From contig AP017606.1 in the NCBI GenBank assembly GCA_002356515.1, positions 124,001 to 188,000 of the forward strand: DNA of 64,000 nt, read 5' to 3'. How positions within the stretch are numbered: position 1 is the first letter of the stretch; every line of letters begins with the position of its first letter. The position numbers were made by a program, and so were the translations under genes. Under the pieces are notes generated by a model that was not told the DNA's origin, ran no database searches, and saw nothing but the letters and a program-made list of their open reading frames with translations. Of the stretch, positions 36,517 to 45,145 are shown one piece after another. This DNA is from Mesorhizobium loti. GTDB lineage: Bacteria > Pseudomonadota > Alphaproteobacteria > Rhizobiales > Rhizobiaceae.

Positions 36517-36998
36517 GGCTTGCTTCCCCCTATCTCGAACCTCAGATCGCCGTTCCAGAGTTCCTTACCGTCCGCGCTCAGATGAAAGGGGGCCTTTGCG
36601 AAGGCGGCCTGCACCCCCGATTTCGGCAAAGCCGCAAAACGTGGATCATCTGGCGGGATCACCTGATGCATCATGTCGTCGATCACGACAGTCTTCTTCC
36701 CGTCGGCCGATGTCCGAACCAGCCGTGTCGGACAGGCCGTCGAATCACAATCGGCGTTCCAGATTTGGGATATCAGCCAGTCGCCTTGTGCAGACTTCAA
36801 CGTGTATTCATGGATGATGACGGTCCCGGCCGGCGACGGCGCCAAAGCGGGCCCGGCCCAAACGCCGTCAGGATCCTTGGCAATGTTTCGGTAGGAGGTC
36901 TTGTAGGCGAACGCGGCATCGGCGGCCTTGGCCGGTGCGGTGGGCATGAGTGCGACCGCGCAGGCCAGGACAAGTCCGATGATGGGGGAGCGGGTCAT
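36513..36998 (-). CDS. periplasmic hypothetical protein of T4SS accessory operon
   Basis: ATG 36998 follows AGGAG. The 161-residue protein has a signal peptide (IIGLVLACAVALMPTAPAKA) and a beta-rich body: TVIIHEYTLKSAQGDWLISQ, then TVVIDDMMHQVIPPDDPRFA. Two Cys residues (CDSTAC) could form a disulfide. The family is not recognised. Overlap with the next gene ties it to the operon. Confidence 0.65.
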   Translation of the reverse strand: MTRSPIIGLVLACAVALMPTAPAKAADAAFAYKTSYRNIAKDPDGVWAGPALAPSPAGTVIIHEYTLKSAQGDWLISQIWNADCDSTACPTRLVRTSADGKKTVVIDDMMHQVIPPDDPRFAALPKSGVQAAFAKAPFHLSADGKELWNGDLRFEIGGSKP

Positions 36999-37043
36999 GC
37001 GATACTCCTGAGGTACGGTGAGAGAGAGGAACCATGGCCAAGT

Positions 37044-37697
37044 TCACGGAGGTGGGAGTGGCAGCGTGAGCGAGCAGCCCTCGACAGCTTGATGGGCGAC
37101 GATCGTGCCCGTCTTCAGGGTCTTGGTCTTGGTGTCATAGGAGACGTAAGAGCCCGAGCCGACAGGATCGCCGCCCACCGCTTTTGGACCCATCTCAAGG
37201 AAGCAGGCGCGCCCGCCCTCCAGCGTGCGGACCAGCAGACCATCGTAGATCGCGATGCGCAACGGGCACAGCTTGACGGTCACGCCGGCGGCAAGCACAC
37301 CCTTGAGTGTGCAACCCGTAGCGGTATCGAGGACACTAAGGACCACGGATCGTTTGGTGCTCCAGATAACAAAATGCGCCTCGACCGCCGGTGCATTGGC
37401 ACCCGCAAATCGCGTATCGCCGTGAGCTGCATAGGCGCGGTTGTTGGCTTCGATCGCATCCTTCCAGATATCAGCATAGGTTGCGGTATCGGCGGATGGC
37501 AGCTGCATGTCAGCATAAGAAACGCTACGCCAGGCGGAGGGGTCGGGCGTTCGCTCCTGGGCGCTGATCGATGATGTCGCCGCGAGCGAGACCAGCGCAG
37601 CAATGACGATCTTAACGGCAAAGCGACCGAAGGTCTTCGGACGGGCTTCATGCGTTTCTATTCTAACATCTAATATATTGTCAGTTGTCGGCATCAT
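37044..37697 (-). CDS. exported hypothetical protein of T4SS accessory operon
   Basis: The frame encodes up to 217 residues with an N-terminal signal-anchor (KIVIAALVSLAATSSISAQE). The body has SVSYADMQLPSADTATYADI and HFVIWSTKRSVVLSVLDTAT. The start is unclear: ATG 37697 or 37694 lies upstream of an AT-rich operator-like sequence that would then be coding, and no ribosome site is good. No alternative ATG, GTG or TTG occurs in frame before the signal peptide. Function is unknown. Confidence 0.6.
   Translation of the reverse strand: MMPTTDNILDVRIETHEARPKTFGRFAVKIVIAALVSLAATSSISAQERTPDPSAWRSVSYADMQLPSADTATYADIWKDAIEANNRAYAAHGDTRFAGANAPAVEAHFVIWSTKRSVVLSVLDTATGCTLKGVLAAGVTVKLCPLRIAIYDGLLVRTLEGGRACFLEMGPKAVGGDPVGSGSYVSYDTKTKTLKTGTIVAHQAVEGCSLTLPLPPP
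37663..37681. promoter_or_regulatory. AT-rich 19-bp operator-like site A
   Basis: CTAACATCTAATATATTGT shares the right 13 bases (TCTAATATATTGT) with the perfect palindrome at 40390-40408. It sits inside the accessory operon, over the first codons of the exported protein gene as annotated. Confidence 0.6.
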
Positions 37698-37724
37698 GCG
37701 GAATCTTGCTTGATCGCGTCGTTG

Positions 37725-38279
37725 CTATTGGTAGCGGCTTCGGCCAGGCACCCACCACCACCTGTCAGTGGGCGAGTGCTCTCCAGTTCGCCAGGGTACG
37801 GCGGTGACGGGTGGGTAGACCGTCTGCATGTTCCAGGCCGAACGGTAATAGTAGAAGTTCGCGGTCTCGCGACCGACACGGTGCCCCGATGGGTCGAGAA
37901 AATCCGTGGCGCAGTGGACGACTGGACCGCGATAGCGCGTCACCCGCGCTGTCTGTCCGTCAAGAGCGCCAGGCTTGCAGCCAAAGAGCCATATCGAGGC
38001 GGGATAGGGGCGCAAGACGCCTGGCGCCCGGACGACTAGCCGACGATAGGCGTCGTTGGCTTGCGGCTGTGTCGGATAGGCAAAGCGCTCCGTCAGAACC
38101 GGCGCGAAGGTCGAACGATCCGGGGCGTATTCGAGCCGCCCAGGCTGGATCCGTCCAGGTCGATACAAGGGATCCGTCGCCGGCAGCAGCGTCGCGTCGG
38201 CGGCGGGCGTCGCGATGGGTTGGGCGCACCCGGCCAAGACGAGCGCGACCCCGAAAGGGAGGAAAGCTGACCGGAACAT
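37725..38279 (-). CDS. lipoprotein of T4SS accessory operon
   Basis: ATG 38279 overlaps the upstream stop (ATGA). The 184-residue protein has a lipoprotein signal (FLPFGVALVLAGCAQ), with Cys near residue 17. The body is RFAYPTQPQANDAYRRLVVR, then LRPYPASIWLFGCKPGALDG, with a Trp/Tyr-rich end (NFYYYRSAWNMQTVYPPVTA). It should be outer-membrane anchored. The family is not recognised. VirB7-like core stabilisation or entry exclusion are guesses. Confidence 0.7.
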   Translation of the reverse strand: MFRSAFLPFGVALVLAGCAQPIATPAADATLLPATDPLYRPGRIQPGRLEYAPDRSTFAPVLTERFAYPTQPQANDAYRRLVVRAPGVLRPYPASIWLFGCKPGALDGQTARVTRYRGPVVHCATDFLDPSGHRVGRETANFYYYRSAWNMQTVYPPVTAVPWRTGEHSPTDRWWWVPGRSRYQ

Positions 38280-38878
38280 CACGGCGCACCCTGTTGGCCG
38301 ATCGCCGCGATGGCACGGTGTTGAGGGCTGCCGCGAAACTCCCATGGCATCTGGAAGGTGCTCGACCACAAGCCGCGATAGGCTTTTCGCGCTTCCTGCT
38401 CGGCTGAAGCGTAGGCGCGGATAGGTGGATCGCGCTCCGTCGGCGGCGCGGTGACGGCCACCCCGTCTCGCACCATGTCGGCGCCGATGTCGGCGTGATC
38501 GGCGGCGGCACAGCGGGCCAGATGCTCCCCGTTCTCGTCGCGCAGGGTGTTGCAGGCGACCCATTTGTTCAGAGTGGCCCTCACGAGCCAAGCCGCTGCC
38601 ATGGTTCCGCAGGGCCACGGCTGGCGGCCGAGCAGTGCAGTCTGATCAGGAGCACAGGTGTCGATGCCAACGAGACGATAGATCGCCCGTGTCTCGATGT
38701 CGCGCAACCGCGTGCCGTCGAGCACCTCGACGCGCAACGGTGGCGTTTGGAGAGCCTGGTTTGGGCGATATAGGCCCGGCGTGCCGATCGAGGGCGACTG
38801 GGCGCTTGCCTGCGGGGACACGGCGACCGCAATAGCGAGCAACGTCATGCGTGCGCCAACGTCAAATCTCAGCGTCAT
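38279..38878 (-). CDS. secreted staphylococcal-nuclease-like (SNase) protein 1
   Basis: From ATG 38878 the protein has 199 residues and a signal peptide ending ...VAVSPQASAQ; ATG 38848 is a shorter option. An SNase-like OB-fold follows: VEVLDGTRLRDIETRAIYRL, VGIDTCAPDQTAL, TLRDENGEHLARCAAADHAD, then AYASAEQEARKAYRGLWSST. Family patterns VxDGDTL and RLxGIDxPE are altered (DGTRL, GIDTCAP), so nuclease activity is uncertain. It overlaps the SSB-like gene by 17 bases. A second SNase-like gene is two genes upstream. Confidence 0.7.
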   Translation of the reverse strand: MTLRFDVGARMTLLAIAVAVSPQASAQSPSIGTPGLYRPNQALQTPPLRVEVLDGTRLRDIETRAIYRLVGIDTCAPDQTALLGRQPWPCGTMAAAWLVRATLNKWVACNTLRDENGEHLARCAAADHADIGADMVRDGVAVTAPPTERDPPIRAYASAEQEARKAYRGLWSSTFQMPWEFRGSPQHRAIAAIGQQGAP

Positions 38879-39203
38879 CGCGATGGCCCAGATCGAGCTT
38901 GTGGAAGGCGTTGGCGAAGATGTCCGTCGTGTAAATGGTCTCGCCATCCTTTTTGTAGGAACCACCGTCGGTAACACGGCATTCGGCGTAGACGGCGTCG
39001 GCTTTGCCGACATTGGCGAGCGCCCACTCCGCGACCTTTTCGTTGACCAGCGTCCCCGTGACCCAGTCGGTCTCTTCCTGACGCTTGCCATTGCTGTCGG
39101 TCCACACTCGATCGGTCGCCACATTGATTTTCGCGGCTTTGCCGAAGGCTTTCGGCTGCTGGCCGACGCGGCCGCGCAGAATGAACAGGTTCGTCGTTCT
39201 CAA
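38862..39203 (-). CDS. single-stranded-DNA-binding-like OB-fold protein
   Basis: TTG 39203 is the start: AAGGAG lies seven bases before it and the conserved text begins at once with RTTNLFILRGRVGQ. The 113-residue protein continues FGKAAKINVATDRVWTDSNG, then QEETDWVTGTLVNEKVAEWA and YTTDIFANAFHKLDLG, the strand order of SSB. It lacks the long acidic tail of housekeeping SSB. In a transfer operon it could coat the incoming or outgoing strand. It has no signal peptide, unlike its neighbours. Confidence 0.8.
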   Translation of the reverse strand: MRTTNLFILRGRVGQQPKAFGKAAKINVATDRVWTDSNGKRQEETDWVTGTLVNEKVAEWALANVGKADAVYAECRVTDGGSYKKDGETIYTTDIFANAFHKLDLGHRDDAEI

Positions 39204-39235
39204 GGCAGGTCTCCTTGTTGGGCTCGAGGTTGATG

Positions 39236-39835
39236 CTACCGCGGGGGAGGGCCGGTTGTTGCAGGGGGCCGGGATGTTGAGGTCGGGGGCGAGTCCCTGA
39301 GGGTGCGCAGGATAATCACGTTCGGATCTGGCAGATCGGCAAACGCCCAGAGGCCAACCTTGGCGCGCTCGGCAACGAGTTGCGCCACGAAGTAGGGCGC
39401 GTGCACCGGCTGCCCCCCCGGATTGACCGCTGCGAAGGCATAGCCGGTCGAGATCAGCGCGGTGCCGAGATCGATGCGTGATCCAGCACCCGCGCCCGTC
39501 GCGCGTGTCGCGACACAGAAGACGAATATCGTCCTGGTCTGCGGCGCCTCCGCCGCGTCGTAGCATTGCGGCCGCAGATCCCGCGTGAGCGCGATGAGCA
39601 TGGCGAGCGAGGCTTCACCGCAATCGCGCTTCAGACCATGGGCATTGGTGAAGCTTGTGCCGCGTAGGCAGGATTGCACACCATACAGACGAAAGGTGGT
39701 CCCGCCATCGGTCCAGCTGTCGCCAGTCTGGTAGACGGCGGTCGACGGCACCGGAAACCAACCTTTCGCCGTCGGCTCAGCCATCGCCGGTGTAGCCATG
39801 ACCACGCCGATGAGGGCTGCCGCTGCGCCGCGCAT
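39236..39835 (-). CDS. secreted staphylococcal-nuclease-like protein 2
   Basis: The 199-residue protein (ATG 39835, sharing one base with the upstream TGA) has a signal peptide ending TPAMA. An SNase-like core follows: TTFRLYGVQSCLRGTSFTNA, then LISTGYAFAAVNPGGQPVHA and QLVAERAKVGLWAF. The last block is the end of SNase domains (A-x-x-x-x-x-G-L-W). The catalytic Arg/Glu set is not obvious, so it may be a structural relative. The C-terminal tail is Pro/Thr-rich. Confidence 0.65.
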   Translation of the reverse strand: MRGAAAALIGVVMATPAMAEPTAKGWFPVPSTAVYQTGDSWTDGGTTFRLYGVQSCLRGTSFTNAHGLKRDCGEASLAMLIALTRDLRPQCYDAAEAPQTRTIFVFCVATRATGAGAGSRIDLGTALISTGYAFAAVNPGGQPVHAPYFVAQLVAERAKVGLWAFADLPDPNVIILRTLRDSPPTSTSRPPATTGPPPR

Positions 39836-40350
39836 CAGTAACCCCTCAGCGAAAAATAGAACCGCTGCACGCCGTTCGCGGTGGAAATGTCGACGTAGTC
39901 GGGATCGTTGCGCGGCTGGCGGGGAATTGTCGGATAGGTCACCTGGCAGGAGCTGTCACGTCCCCGCGTGCAGACGTTGCTCAGTTTCTTCATGTCGGCG
40001 CAGAGGTTGCCGTTCGGCGAGGCAATCAAGCCGGCATCGCCATCCCGTCCCGATTGCACGGCCGTCATGCCGGCCGGGCAGGGATAGTAAGGCTCATAGC
40101 CAAGGCCACCGGCGTTGCCTTCTGGGCAGGTCGGCCAGGACCCGCCATGGGCAAGGCTGCGGAAGAGCTCATGCATGACCGGGACGCAGTAGGGAATGCC
40201 CGACCAACTCGGTGCACTGGCGGCGGCGCAGAGCAGGACCTTGCAGCCGAAAGAGGCGTCTTGGGCTCGCGCCTGAGGCGCGAGGAGGCAAACAAGCCCC
40301 GCCGCGATGGTCGCCAGATGAACCCCGACCCTGCGCATACCGGCTCTCAT
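39835..40350 (-). CDS. Cys-rich periplasmic protein, first gene of accessory operon
   Basis: The start is ATG 40350 (or 40338), just downstream of the shared operator. The 171-residue protein has a signal peptide (VHLATIAAGLVCLLAPQARA). It then has a Cys pattern: FGCKVLLCAAAS, YCVPVMHELFRSLAHGGSWP, TCPEG, YPCPAGM. Proteins like this accompany VirB-type clusters on alphaproteobacterial plasmids. The role is unknown to me. Several disulfides are expected. Confidence 0.7.
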   Translation of the reverse strand: MRAGMRRVGVHLATIAAGLVCLLAPQARAQDASFGCKVLLCAAASAPSWSGIPYCVPVMHELFRSLAHGGSWPTCPEGNAGGLGYEPYYPCPAGMTAVQSGRDGDAGLIASPNGNLCADMKKLSNVCTRGRDSSCQVTYPTIPRQPRNDPDYVDISTANGVQRFYFSLRGY

Positions 40351-40389
40351 GACAAGCAGCTCAATCTTCGTTTCGCTATTGCCAGCATA

Positions 40390-40408
40390 ACAATATCTAA
40401 TATATTGT
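40390..40408. promoter_or_regulatory. AT-rich 19-bp palindromic operator, site B (divergent T4SS promoter)
   Basis: ACAATATCTAATATATTGT has perfect 7-bp arms (ACAATAT/ATATTGT) around CTAAT. It lies midway between the divergent starts at 40350 and 40436, so one regulator could control both operons. Confidence 0.75.
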
Positions 40409-40435
40409 CTATGGTGAATCGATGTGGGAGGCGAA

Positions 40436-41194
40436 ATGCGCGGCATGGGCATATGTGTTGGTGGCGCGCTATTGGCCAGCGCTGTTTCTGCCTTGGCGCA
40501 GACCGTTTCCGCTATTTCGCCCACGATGCCGATGCCCGTGGTCGTGGACGACGACGGGCGCGTCAAACCCGCCGCACCCTCGGATCGTCGAGTCGAGATC
40601 GTCGGGCAGCCCGCTACGGGTGCGCCGCAGTCCCCATGTCCAGGCACGGTGTCGATGCCGACGGATGTGGCGAAGGCGCTTGTGCTGCGGGTTGCCACCG
40701 AGGAAGGCTTCCATCCAGAATTTGTCCAATCGGTCGCCAAGGTCGAAAGCCGTTACGTTTCGACCGCGCTCTCGCAAAAGGGCGCCTATGGCCTGATGCA
40801 GCTGACTCCGGACACCGCGCAGCGGTTCAAGGTCGACCTGTGCGATCCGCAAGCCAATGTGCGCGGCGGCGTGCGTTTTCTGCGTGCGCTGCAAGAGCGC
40901 TACCGGAATCCAATCCTCATTTTGGCCGCCTACAACGCCGGCGAGGACGCCATCCAGAAAAGCCGGGGCGTACCGCCCTATCCGGAGACGGTGCGTTTTG
41001 TCGCCGACGTCATGAACGACTTCTATGCCTGGCCCGACCCGGCAGGCAGCACTCTGCCGCCCACGCGCGACAGCCTGGCAAGCACACCTGATCTGATCGA
41101 ACCGCCCAAAAATCCCGCGCCGCCGGTTGCGGTTGAGGCCGAGCGACCCGCCGCGACCGAATGGAGCGACGGTTTCGTGATGCATGTCCAATGA
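40436..41194 (+). CDS. virB1: VirB1-like lytic transglycosylase
   Basis: ATG 40436 follows GGGAGG; GTG 40424 is possible. The 252-residue protein has a signal peptide (GGALLASAVSALAQ). An SLT domain follows: VAKVESRYVSTALSQKGAYG with catalytic Glu near residue 104, then LMQLTPDTAQRF, NVRGGVRFLRALQERY and ILAAYNAGEDAIQKSRGVPP. It cuts peptidoglycan so that the T4SS can cross the wall. It leads the plus-strand virB operon, directly after the shared operator. Confidence 0.92.
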   Translation: MRGMGICVGGALLASAVSALAQTVSAISPTMPMPVVVDDDGRVKPAAPSDRRVEIVGQPATGAPQSPCPGTVSMPTDVAKALVLRVATEEGFHPEFVQSVAKVESRYVSTALSQKGAYGLMQLTPDTAQRFKVDLCDPQANVRGGVRFLRALQERYRNPILILAAYNAGEDAIQKSRGVPPYPETVRFVADVMNDFYAWPDPAGSTLPPTRDSLASTPDLIEPPKNPAPPVAVEAERPAATEWSDGFVMHVQ

Positions 41195-41204
41195 AGGAGC
41201 AACA

Positions 41205-41516
41205 ATGCGACTACGACACCCACTACGCCAGCGCGCGATCGCGGCCAGCGCACTTCTCCTGATTTTGGCCAATCAGGCGGCAGCCCAATCGGGCGGCACA
41301 TTGCAGCCGGTACAATCGACGCTGACGCAACTGGTCTCCGCACTCACTGGACCGATCGCCACTGCGCTGGCGACGCTGGCCGTGATCGCCTGCGGCTTCT
41401 TCGCCTGGTCGGGCCGCCTCACCTGGGGCATCGCCGGCAGCGTGATCTTCGGCATCGTGCTCGTCTTCGGCTCGGCCCAGATCGTCAACTTCTTCCAGTC
41501 CGCCGTCGGACAGTGA
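41205..41516 (+). CDS. virB2: VirB2-like major pilin
   Basis: ATG 41205 has AAGGAG five bases upstream. The 103-residue pre-pilin has a long signal ending NQAAA, then a short loop and two hydrophobic helices: LTGPIATALATLAVIACGFF and GIAGSVIFGIVLVFGSAQIV. That is the VirB2/TrbC layout. The product is extracted from the inner membrane and polymerised into the conjugative pilus. It is ten bases from virB1 and nine from virB3. Confidence 0.9.
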   Translation: MRLRHPLRQRAIAASALLLILANQAAAQSGGTLQPVQSTLTQLVSALTGPIATALATLAVIACGFFAWSGRLTWGIAGSVIFGIVLVFGSAQIVNFFQSAVGQ

Positions 41517-41525
41517 GGGACGCCG

Positions 41526-41822
41526 ATGGACGAACGCCAACTCGAGGAACCGCTGATTACACCGCTCGTCAAGGCCTTGACGCGCGCGCCGACGCTTATG
41601 GGCGTGCCTTACCTGTACTTCATGTTCAACGGCGTCGCCTCATCGGTTTGTTTTCTCGTCTCGCACAATCTCCTGATGCTGCTGGTCGCGATCCCGCTGC
41701 ATCTCTTCGGCTATGTGATGACGCTGAGGGATGATCGGATCTTCGAAATCCTCTTCGTCAAATCGACCAGATGTCCACCACGCTCGCGTGCCTTCTGGGG
41801 CGCCGATAGCTATTCGGCATGA
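41526..41822 (+). CDS. virB3: VirB3-like inner-membrane protein
   Basis: The 98-residue protein has EEPLITPLVKALTRAPTLMG, then a hydrophobic hairpin (VCFLVSHNLLMLLVAIPLHL) and a conserved DDRIFEILFVKSTRC end. The L-x-R-A/P-x-x-x-G-V entry and R-x-F-x-x-L exit are typical of VirB3. It partners VirB4 at the inner membrane. It is nine bases before virB4. Confidence 0.9.
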   Translation: MDERQLEEPLITPLVKALTRAPTLMGVPYLYFMFNGVASSVCFLVSHNLLMLLVAIPLHLFGYVMTLRDDRIFEILFVKSTRCPPRSRAFWGADSYSA

Positions 41823-41831
41823 GGAAAGAGC

Positions 41832-44243
41832 ATGGTCGCGCGGGCGCTGCTTGATGAATTGACCTTTGGCGCGGTGTCGCGGCGAGAGCGCCCTGTCGCG
41901 TCGCATATCCCGTTTAGCCGCCACGTCGACGATCATGTTCTCAAGACACGCGATGGCCTGGTCCTGACGGTGCTCAAGCTCGAAGGTTATTCCTTCGAGA
42001 CCGCTGACATGTCACAGATCAATGCTCGCCTTCTCGCCCGTAACGACATTGTCCGCACGCTCGCAAATTCCCGCTTTGCCCTGGTCGGGCACATCATCCG
42101 GCGCGAGGTCAAGCCGCGGATCGCCTCCAGCTTCGACAATGCGCTCTGCCGCGAGATCGACGAGCGCTATGACGCGGCGTTGTCGCAACGGCGGATGTTC
42201 GTCAACGACATCTATCTGACGATCGTGCGCAGGCCGCTTCAGGGCCAGGCCGGCACCTTCGACGCCTTGTTGACGAAACTCCTCGGCCGAACCGACGCGG
42301 CCGGCGAATCTGTCGCCGCGCAAACGGCTTTGACCGAACTGCGCGATGCCGCGACCGCCGTGCGGGAAAACCTCGCCGCCTACGGCGCCCGTCAGCTTGG
42401 TGTGGTCTCCCGTGATGGCATCTGGCATTCGGAACCATTGGAATTCCTCGTACAAATCGTCAACGGCGGCCTGCCCCGCTCGATGCTGCTGCCGCGAATG
42501 GAGCTCAGCGACGCGCTGTCGATGAAACGGGTCTTCTTCGGCAAGAACGCCATCGAGATCCGCGGCGCCGGCGCGCACGACACGCGGTTTGGCGCCATGA
42601 TCTCGATTCGGGAATATCCGGCTCAGACCGGGCCCGGATCCTTCGACAATCTCTTGCGTGTCCCGCACGAATTCATCGCCAGCCAAAGCTTCGCCATCAT
42701 CGATCGCCCGGAGGCGGCCAAGCAGGTGGACCGTGTCGCCCGCCAGGTCGACATGTCGGACGAGGCGGGTTCAATCGTCGCCGAGCACCTCGACGACGCC
42801 CGCGACGAGCTCCTGGCCTCCGAGGCAATCTATGGCGAACACCATATGACGGTGATGTGTCTCGGACGCAGCATGTCCGAGGTCGACGCGACCGTCACGG
42901 CCGTCGGCGCAGCGCTCACCGACCGTTCCGTGATCTGGACGCGAGAGGATCTCAACTGCGAACCGGCGTTCTGGTCGCAACTGCCTGGCAACTTCGCCTA
43001 TATCGCCCGCAAGGCGGTGATTTCCTCAAAGAATTTTGCCGGCTTTGTTTCCCTACATAACTATCCGAGCGGCCGACCAGACAACAATCACTGGGGCCCG
43101 GCGATCTCGGTGTTCGAGACGACGTCGCAGACCGCCTACTACTACAATCATCACGTCCGCGACCTCGGCAACTTCACGGTTGTCGGCCCTTCAGGCAGCG
43201 GCAAGACCGTATTCCTGTCCTTCATCTCTGCACAGTCGCAGCGTGTCACGCCGCGTCCCAAACTTCTCTTTGTCGACAAGGATCGCGGAGCGGAGATCTT
43301 CATCCGTGCCATGGGCGGGCAATACGAGGTCCTCGTCCCTGGGGAGCCGACCGGCTTCAATCCGCTCTGCTTGCCTGACACGGCACCGAACCGGGAGTTC
43401 CTGTTTCAACTCTTCGGTGTCATGCTGCGGCCGGCGAATGGCGGCGACCTCACCGCCTCCGAGGAACAAGTCATCCGCAACGCGATTGCTGCCGCGCTCA
43501 GTGCCGGTCAGGACGGTCGGACTTTGCAAGCGTTCTCGACGTTGCTCCGCGGCCGGATCCGGGCAGGGGAGGGAGACCTCCTCGCCCGTCTCGAGAGCTG
43601 GATGCGACCGGACCAGCGCGGCTGGCTCTTCAACAACGAGACGGATCAGTTTTCGCTCTCCAGCATTTTTGGTTTCGACATGACGCGGGTGCTTGATGAC
43701 CCCGTCATCCGCACCGCCGCGCTCATGTACATTTTCCATCGCACGCAAGAGCTCCTTACCGGGGATCCGGTGATGATCTTTCTCGATGAGGGATGGCGCC
43801 TGCTCGACGACCCCGTCTTCGCCTTTTTCATCAAAGACAAGCTCAAGACGATCCGTAAGCAGAACGGCATCATTGGATTCGGTACGCAGTCGGCCGCCGA
43901 CATCGTGCGCTCGAGCTCGGCGAGCACCTTGATCGAGCAGACTGCCACCAACGTGTTCTTTCCCAATCCAAAGGCCGATGATGAGAGCTACGCGCGCGCA
44001 TTCCGTCTATCGGAGCGCGAGGTCGCCTGGATTCGCGGCACGGTTCCGGAGAGCCGATCCTTCCTGATCAAGCACGGACACGACAGCGTCATCGCCAAGC
44101 TCAATCTCGCCGGTATGCCCGACCTGATCAAGGTTCTGTCGGGGCGCACGGAGACCGTGGCCGAGCTCGAGGCGCTGCGGGCGCGAGTCGGCGATGACCC
44201 CTCCGTCTGGCTGCCGATCTTTCTGGGAAAGACCACCGGATGA
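41832..44243 (+). CDS. virB4: VirB4 T4SS ATPase
   Basis: The 803-residue ATPase has a CagE-type N-terminal half (FSRHVDDHVLKTRDGLVLTV) and a C-terminal motor. Walker A (VVGPSGSGKT) is near residue 451, Walker B (VMIFLDEGWRLLDDP) near 645, then GIIGFGTQSAADIVRSS. Length and motifs are those of VirB4. It powers pilus biogenesis and substrate passage with VirB3 and VirB11. It overlaps the next gene by four bases (ATGA). Confidence 0.95.
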   Translation: MVARALLDELTFGAVSRRERPVASHIPFSRHVDDHVLKTRDGLVLTVLKLEGYSFETADMSQINARLLARNDIVRTLANSRFALVGHIIRREVKPRIASSFDNALCREIDERYDAALSQRRMFVNDIYLTIVRRPLQGQAGTFDALLTKLLGRTDAAGESVAAQTALTELRDAATAVRENLAAYGARQLGVVSRDGIWHSEPLEFLVQIVNGGLPRSMLLPRMELSDALSMKRVFFGKNAIEIRGAGAHDTRFGAMISIREYPAQTGPGSFDNLLRVPHEFIASQSFAIIDRPEAAKQVDRVARQVDMSDEAGSIVAEHLDDARDELLASEAIYGEHHMTVMCLGRSMSEVDATVTAVGAALTDRSVIWTREDLNCEPAFWSQLPGNFAYIARKAVISSKNFAGFVSLHNYPSGRPDNNHWGPAISVFETTSQTAYYYNHHVRDLGNFTVVGPSGSGKTVFLSFISAQSQRVTPRPKLLFVDKDRGAEIFIRAMGGQYEVLVPGEPTGFNPLCLPDTAPNREFLFQLFGVMLRPANGGDLTASEEQVIRNAIAAALSAGQDGRTLQAFSTLLRGRIRAGEGDLLARLESWMRPDQRGWLFNNETDQFSLSSIFGFDMTRVLDDPVIRTAALMYIFHRTQELLTGDPVMIFLDEGWRLLDDPVFAFFIKDKLKTIRKQNGIIGFGTQSAADIVRSSSASTLIEQTATNVFFPNPKADDESYARAFRLSEREVAWIRGTVPESRSFLIKHGHDSVIAKLNLAGMPDLIKVLSGRTETVAELEALRARVGDDPSVWLPIFLGKTTG

Positions 44244-45136
44244 AAGCAGTTTTCGCCGCCTTCGCCGTTATAGCTGTCTGTGTTTTCACCGCGCCGGCTT
44301 GCGCGAATATTCCGACCATCGATGCCGCGCAGCTTACCGAACACGCGCAGACCGCGAGCGCGACAGTGAAGCTCGTGCCGATCATGACGCAGCGCCAGGA
44401 CGCCAACAGCGGCGTCAAATGCGCCATGACCACCGGCAAAAGTGCGGATGTCACCGACCCGGCCTTGCAACCGCAGACGGGCGCCGGTGCCAAGGCGATC
44501 CAGGACTATGCGCCGGATATGCCAGCAACGCCCGACCCGGCGGCGCGAGGGGCGGCGTTAAACAGCCAGTCGCTGTTCAAATCGAGCGGCGATGTCGTCG
44601 CGGGTCTTGATGCCAGCGGTCAGTCACTCAGCGCCGCGCGAACCATGTTCCAGGCGGCCGACCAACAGGTCGGCACGGCGCCAACGGTCATGGGCGCGCT
44701 TGATATGAACAGCGCAGCGCGTCTGCAAAATAACCTTGCCTGGAACAGCGCGATCAACTCGGCCAATCTGTGGGTGACGGCGCTGAACGCGCTCAATCTC
44801 GCGCAGACCAGCGACATGAGCCGGGCAGCTATCGGCATGCGCTCGAGCCCGGGGCCAAAGATGCCGGTCAGCGGGCCCCTGTGCCCGGCCGGAATGGCCG
44901 GATCGGGTACCGCGGCCGATCCCTGCCGTCAGCCGGCATCTTGCTCGACCACGCCGCCCGGGACGCCGCCCGACCCAGCCTGCGTCTCTGCACGTGCCAC
45001 CGACAGCGCCGGTAACGTTGCCTTCTTCCTGGCGCGTACCCAGGACGCGGCCCAATCGGCCGCGCCCACCCCGATCGCTCTCTCCGCCACCGACGTCAAT
45101 GCCGCTCTCGCGGCCATGCAAGCAAACGCACGCTAG
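44240..45136 (+). CDS. VirB5-like secreted protein, first of two
   Basis: The 298-residue protein has a signal peptide (FAAFAVIAVCVFTAPACA). The mature N-terminus NIPTIDAAQLTEHAQTASAT resembles VirB5/TrbJ proteins, which start (V/I)Px(I/V)D and continue in long helices. The C-terminal third is Pro/Cys-rich (SGPLCPAGMAG, CRQPASCSTTPPGTPPDPAC) and unlike usual VirB5. A pilus-tip or adhesin part is likely. Confidence 0.6.
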   Translation: MKAVFAAFAVIAVCVFTAPACANIPTIDAAQLTEHAQTASATVKLVPIMTQRQDANSGVKCAMTTGKSADVTDPALQPQTGAGAKAIQDYAPDMPATPDPAARGAALNSQSLFKSSGDVVAGLDASGQSLSAARTMFQAADQQVGTAPTVMGALDMNSAARLQNNLAWNSAINSANLWVTALNALNLAQTSDMSRAAIGMRSSPGPKMPVSGPLCPAGMAGSGTAADPCRQPASCSTTPPGTPPDPACVSARATDSAGNVAFFLARTQDAAQSAAPTPIALSATDVNAALAAMQANAR

Positions 45137-45145
45137 GAGCCCGCC

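Noticed and set aside
36582..37574. 330-codon plus-strand frame
   Set aside because: It is antisense to two exported-protein genes with good signal peptides and ribosome sites.
40054..41091. 345-codon plus-strand frame across the divergent promoter
   Set aside because: It covers virB1 in another frame and the operator; Arg/Ala/Gly-rich shadow text.
42012..42686. 224-codon minus-strand frame inside virB4
   Set aside because: Antisense shadow of a well-supported ATPase gene.
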